Assembly (NCBI GenBank): GCA_016293265.1
Contig: JAEDEN010000014.1
Location: forward strand, 1 to 33,204
Reading direction: 5' to 3'
DNA length: 33,204 bases
From: Oscillospiraceae bacterium
GTDB lineage: Bacteria; Bacillota; Clostridia; Oscillospirales; Oscillospiraceae
Positions 31,154 through 33,204 of the stretch are shown piece by piece. The notes beneath the pieces were generated by a model. It had not been told where the DNA came from, made no database searches, and was given only the letters and a program-made list of their open reading frames with translations. Each line of letters opens with the position of its first letter. Position 1 is the stretch's first letter. The translations under genes were made by a program, and so were the position numbers.

Positions 31154-31936
31154 TCACTTACTTCGAAATAGATGCTTGTATAAGTCGTCAATCCCTTTCT
31201 GCCTCCGACTCCAAGTAATGGGAGCAACTTCAAAGCCAGCTTCAGCCCCGAGCTCGATATAGCGATCCCGCGCTGTTCTTACCTTGTCGTTGTCCTGATA
31301 GTCAGAGTCGATCATGATATTCAACCTCTGGACCCCCAATACACTCAGTTCCTGGAGAAGCCTCTCATACTGTGAATAGCTCGGCACACCAGTAAGGCCT
31401 GCAAAGCCACACTCGTATTGGCTGCCAAGAGCGAAGTGATAGGCAAGATCTGCCTTCATAACACCCTCGGTCACACAGACAACCTCGTCGCCTTCTTGAA
31501 CTCCGACATAATGAGGGCAGCATCTGGTTGGGGTACCATAGTACTTATCTACGCTGGTCAAGTTGTAGAATTTCTGGTTATAAACTCGATCCAGCCGAGC
31601 CTGTATTGCCTCAATCTGGCCATCATAATTGCGGTCAGGAATCATGATGCCCGATCCTCTGATGTCCAGAGTCCATTGGCCGGTCTCTTTCTGACAATAG
31701 AATCCCGGAACACCATCCAGAACACAGCCACGCTCCAACAACTCCGTTACAATGCGCTTGAGCCTTGTTGTCGGAGTAGTGCGATATCCCAACTGGTCGA
31801 TTTCATCTTGGGTCAGACCTCGTTCGCGTAAGGAGGCTTGATGCGTAGGACACAGGGAAAGCAGAGAAAGGAGATTGGAATAGGTGTTATCCCGGACTCC
31901 TGCTGATGCAATTGGCAACTCCACTGTCTCAATCAC
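31154..31936 (-). CDS. Toprim/DUF3854-like protein of the element, probably 5'-truncated
   Basis: The 260 residues from GTG 31936 end in a Toprim-like half: VVCVTEGVMKADLAYHFALG (acidic Glu motif), GFAGLTGVPSYSQYERLLQE, and LNIMIDSDYQDNDKVRTARD (DxD motif), as in DUF3854/primase-like proteins of mobile elements. The first part (SLCPTHQASLRERGLTQDEI, QLGYRTTP) is the preceding DUF3854-type segment. The frame stays open and protein-like for about 31 codons further upstream (to about 32029) but contains no ATG, GTG or TTG there and meets a TGA. No ribosome site fits the GTG. The true N terminus, usually with a zinc finger in primases, may have been lost by deletion. Confidence 0.65.
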   Translation of the reverse strand: MIETVELPIASAGVRDNTYSNLLSLLSLCPTHQASLRERGLTQDEIDQLGYRTTPTTRLKRIVTELLERGCVLDGVPGFYCQKETGQWTLDIRGSGIMIPDRNYDGQIEAIQARLDRVYNQKFYNLTSVDKYYGTPTRCCPHYVGVQEGDEVVCVTEGVMKADLAYHFALGSQYECGFAGLTGVPSYSQYERLLQELSVLGVQRLNIMIDSDYQDNDKVRTARDRYIELGAEAGFEVAPITWSRRQKGIDDLYKHLFRSK

Positions 31937-32116
31937 TCTTCGCTTCGGACTATACTCGCGAAGCTTTTCTCCACTCTCGGAGCCAAATACCTTGCAGAGT
32001 TCCTCATATCTGGATCAACTACCAGAGTATAAGGACCGAATCAAACGAGTTTTTGAGCACAGGTGAGAACCGTTCATGGCTTGTGCGGAATTGCTGTCAA
32101 AACCCAAAGAATACAG
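31937..32116. other. Probable deletion junction with two C-/N-terminal gene fragments
   Basis: On the minus strand 31937-32029 continues the Toprim-like frame (SRYEELCKVFGSESGEKLRE) without a start. On the plus strand a frame ending at 32064-32066 reads YLDQLPEYKDRIKRVFEHR, like the C terminus of some other gene. The two meet near 32010-32030. A third, minus-strand frame (31933-32040, ...VRSEE) ends with a GTGA overlap at the GTG start, and would instead support an intact start. I cannot tell which is right. Confidence 0.35.
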
Positions 32117-32145
32117 TTGATATTATTCCCAAACGAGTGTAAAAT
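32117..32145 (+). promoter_or_regulatory. Promoter of the HTH gene
   Basis: TTGATA (32117-32122), 17-bp spacer, TAAAAT (32140-32145), about 95 bases before the ATG. The leader 32150-32242 holds a GCTGCGTAATGGCAGC hairpin (about 32169-32184). Confidence 0.65.
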
Positions 32146-32242
32146 GGATTCATACTTCATTCAATGTTAGCTGCGTAATGGCAGCCAGTCGAGAGGCTTT
32201 GCCATGTTGCAAGGTCTCGCTATGTTTTTATGGGGTGATTTC

Positions 32243-32404
32243 ATGGAATATATTTCTGTAACTGAGGCGGCAGCAAAGTGGGGGCTTTCCAGGCGTAGAG
32301 TTTTGACCCTGTGTTGTGAGGATAGAATTCCTGGAATCAGCAGATTAGGCAATATATGGATGATTCCCAAGGATGCGGAAAAGCCGGCTGACTCATGCAT
32401 TTAG
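32243..32404 (+). CDS. Excisionase-like HTH protein
   Basis: The 53-residue protein reads MEYISVTEAAAKWGLSRRRV, then LTLCCEDRIPGISRLGNIWM and IPKDAEKPADSCI. This is the MerR/excisionase-type winged HTH (VxEAAxxWGxSxRRVxxLCxxxRIPGxxRxGxxWxIPKDAxKP) of small DNA-binding proteins common on Firmicutes mobile elements. Relatives usually go on past KPAD with a short Arg/Lys-rich tail, so the C terminus may be clipped. GGGGTG lies before the ATG; the longer frame from 32204 has no such site. A 34-codon frame (32373-32477) overlaps its end and is not supported enough to call. Confidence 0.8.
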   Translation: MEYISVTEAAAKWGLSRRRVLTLCCEDRIPGISRLGNIWMIPKDAEKPADSCI

Positions 32405-32512
32405 CGTATTTAGCCCAGAATTCTCAGAAAGCCAGGAGGTCTTTCATCAGTTGGCCCGCTATCTGAACTCCATCTGACTTTCTCATATCGATTCCTTTTT
32501 TCTTTCCGCCAT

Positions 32513-32560
32513 AAACAGCAAGGCCACCGGGTGTATTAAATACCGGTGGCCTTGCTGTTT
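32513..32560. terminator. Long 18-bp inverted repeat between convergent element genes
   Basis: AAACAGCAAGGCCACCGG (32513-32530) and its exact complement (32543-32560) enclose a 12-base AT-rich spacer. T-runs are short (TTT) on both sides. It lies between the HTH gene and the convergent zinc-ribbon gene, so a bidirectional terminator is the simplest reading. Confidence 0.6.
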
Positions 32561-32586
32561 GACTTAATAATTTGACTATTCACGCT

Positions 32587-33006
32587 TCATTTTTCTGTTT
32601 CATTAGATTCGTATTGATTAATTACTAATGGGAACAGATTCCACGCCAAATGTTGACCGCAGCGGTCACAAAAAGCCATATACTCTCTTTCTAAGCTGAT
32701 TCCACATCGCGGGCACAGTGGGAAACTGTCGTTGTTCGGGAGCAATAGGATCTTTATAACCGGCTTGGGAAATCGGTAAGAGACAGTCTTTGCAAAAATC
32801 GTAAGAGAGGCATGTGAGCCAGATTGCCTAATATAGCTTGAGTTCAAAAGCCTAATGTTGCTCCACCAACGGCCAATGGATTCTTTCGTTGAAAAATTAC
32901 AAATACAGCGCAATAGTTTTTGTTTTGTAACAGTTTTCTTATGAGTCAGATCAATACGCATATGCTTGCCTATACTCAGTCTGCGATCCATTTGGTACAC
33001 ATTCAA
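32587..33006 (-). CDS. Hypothetical element protein with C-terminal zinc ribbon
   Basis: A 139-codon frame whose clear feature is the C-terminal CPRCGISLEREYMAFCDRCG (residues about 97-116), a two-CxxC zinc ribbon, followed by QHLAWNLFPLVIN. The N-terminal hundred residues are basic and not recognised. Start choice is uncertain: TTG 33006 has TAGGAG upstream, while ATG 32991 and ATG 32961 lack clear sites. Small zinc-ribbon proteins of this kind are frequent in conjugative elements of gut Firmicutes. Confidence is good for the C-terminal domain and lower for the full extent. Confidence 0.55.
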   Translation of the reverse strand: MNVYQMDRRLSIGKHMRIDLTHKKTVTKQKLLRCICNFSTKESIGRWWSNIRLLNSSYIRQSGSHASLTIFAKTVSYRFPKPVIKILLLPNNDSFPLCPRCGISLEREYMAFCDRCGQHLAWNLFPLVINQYESNETEK

Positions 33007-33204
33007 TTCCTACAATACTCCTAGCCTGGTTCGGTAAAAATCAAAAGCACTTTATAAATATATGTATTATAAAGCGGAAATTGTGACATTTATCTGAGAA
33101 AAGAAAATTCTTGCCTTTTATTACGAACACCTTAGTCCAAAGCGATATGTAGTAGGGGGATTTGCTCCTGTTGTACCTTGAAAAATGAACAGACGGTACT
33201 CCAA
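33007..33204. other. Intergenic AT-rich end of the window
   Basis: No gene is visible. CTTTATA (33050-33056) and TATAAAG (33068-33074) form an inverted repeat around an AT-rich spacer. It contains TATAAT-like hexamers on both strands and is perhaps the promoter area of the minus-strand gene. Confidence 0.4.

Larger units (their letters stand above)
30264..33204. mobile_element. Terminal part of a Tn4451/TnpX-like integrative element
   Basis: The left boundary is the point where the SASP coding sequence breaks off (GTTGATGTACC, 30261-30271). A central GA at 30264-30265 would suit the GA crossover dinucleotide of TnpX-type large serine recombinases. Inside are a TnpW-like gene next to the boundary, small zinc-ribbon proteins, a Toprim/DUF3854-like protein and an excisionase-like HTH protein, in visibly AT-richer DNA. 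The integrase itself and the far end are outside the window. The type is inferred from TnpW; other conjugative elements of gut Firmicutes share these genes. Confidence 0.7.

Noticed and set aside
32373..32477. 34-codon plus-strand frame overlapping the end of the HTH gene
   Set aside because: It reads like protein (SPEFSESQEVFHQLARYLNS), but it has no ribosome site, overlaps the HTH frame and matches nothing I know.
1..33204. CRISPR arrays, rRNA and tRNA genes
   Set aside because: No regularly spaced repeats, no rRNA signature stretches and no cloverleaf with T-loop GGTTCRA in tRNA context were found on either strand.

Overview
The window comes from a GC-rich, anaerobic, endospore-forming member of the Firmicutes, most like gut Oscillospiraceae of the Flavonifractor/Intestinimonas/Oscillibacter kind. 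The evidence is Gram-positive style Shine-Dalgarno sites and sigma-A promoters with 17-bp spacers, an anaerobic (class III) ribonucleotide reductase, an S-layer-anchored exoprotein, a Firmicutes-type 6S RNA, a selenium-cofactor operon, and the first half of an alpha/beta-type small acid-soluble spore protein (SASP) gene. The species call is inference.

Layout. 1-920: the tail of a sensor kinase and an AraC-type response regulator broken by a frameshift. 1161-2057: a DMT-family exporter. 2133-4629 (minus): yqeC-yqeB-selD, the selenium-dependent molybdenum hydroxylase maturation set. 4810-7479 (minus): a class A penicillin-binding protein. 7762-8327: a DUF1292 protein and 6S RNA. 8483-12187: a membrane-anchored parvulin foldase, a DUF554 membrane protein and a G5/3D-domain cell-wall protein with a WalR-like box upstream. 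12383-15353: a HAD nucleotidase (minus), divergent from the operon rsmA - Spx/ArsC-like - tRNA-dihydrouridine synthase. 15575-17305: malic enzyme divergent from an Rrf2 Fe-S regulator. 17342-20693 (minus): nrdD, nrdG and an XRE regulator behind two NrdR boxes. 20954-22994 (minus): pyridoxal kinase and an MFS transporter, divergent from an M18 aminopeptidase (23243-24526). 24613-29916 (minus): a 1767-residue surface protein with an M14 carboxypeptidase between two homologous beta-rich modules, ending in three SLH domains.

From about 30264 to the right edge the composition changes to AT-richer DNA, and the gene set becomes that of a Tn4451/TnpX-like integrative element: TnpW-like protein, small zinc-ribbon proteins, a DUF3854/Toprim-like protein and an excisionase-like HTH protein. 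The left boundary of this DNA lies inside the SASP gene, after codon 28, so a sporulation gene is interrupted by the element. Inside the element there are signs of deletion: a Toprim-like gene without a clear 5' end abuts an oppositely oriented C-terminal fragment.

No rRNA, tRNA or CRISPR array was seen. Most long reading frames opposite the large genes are GC-skew shadows.
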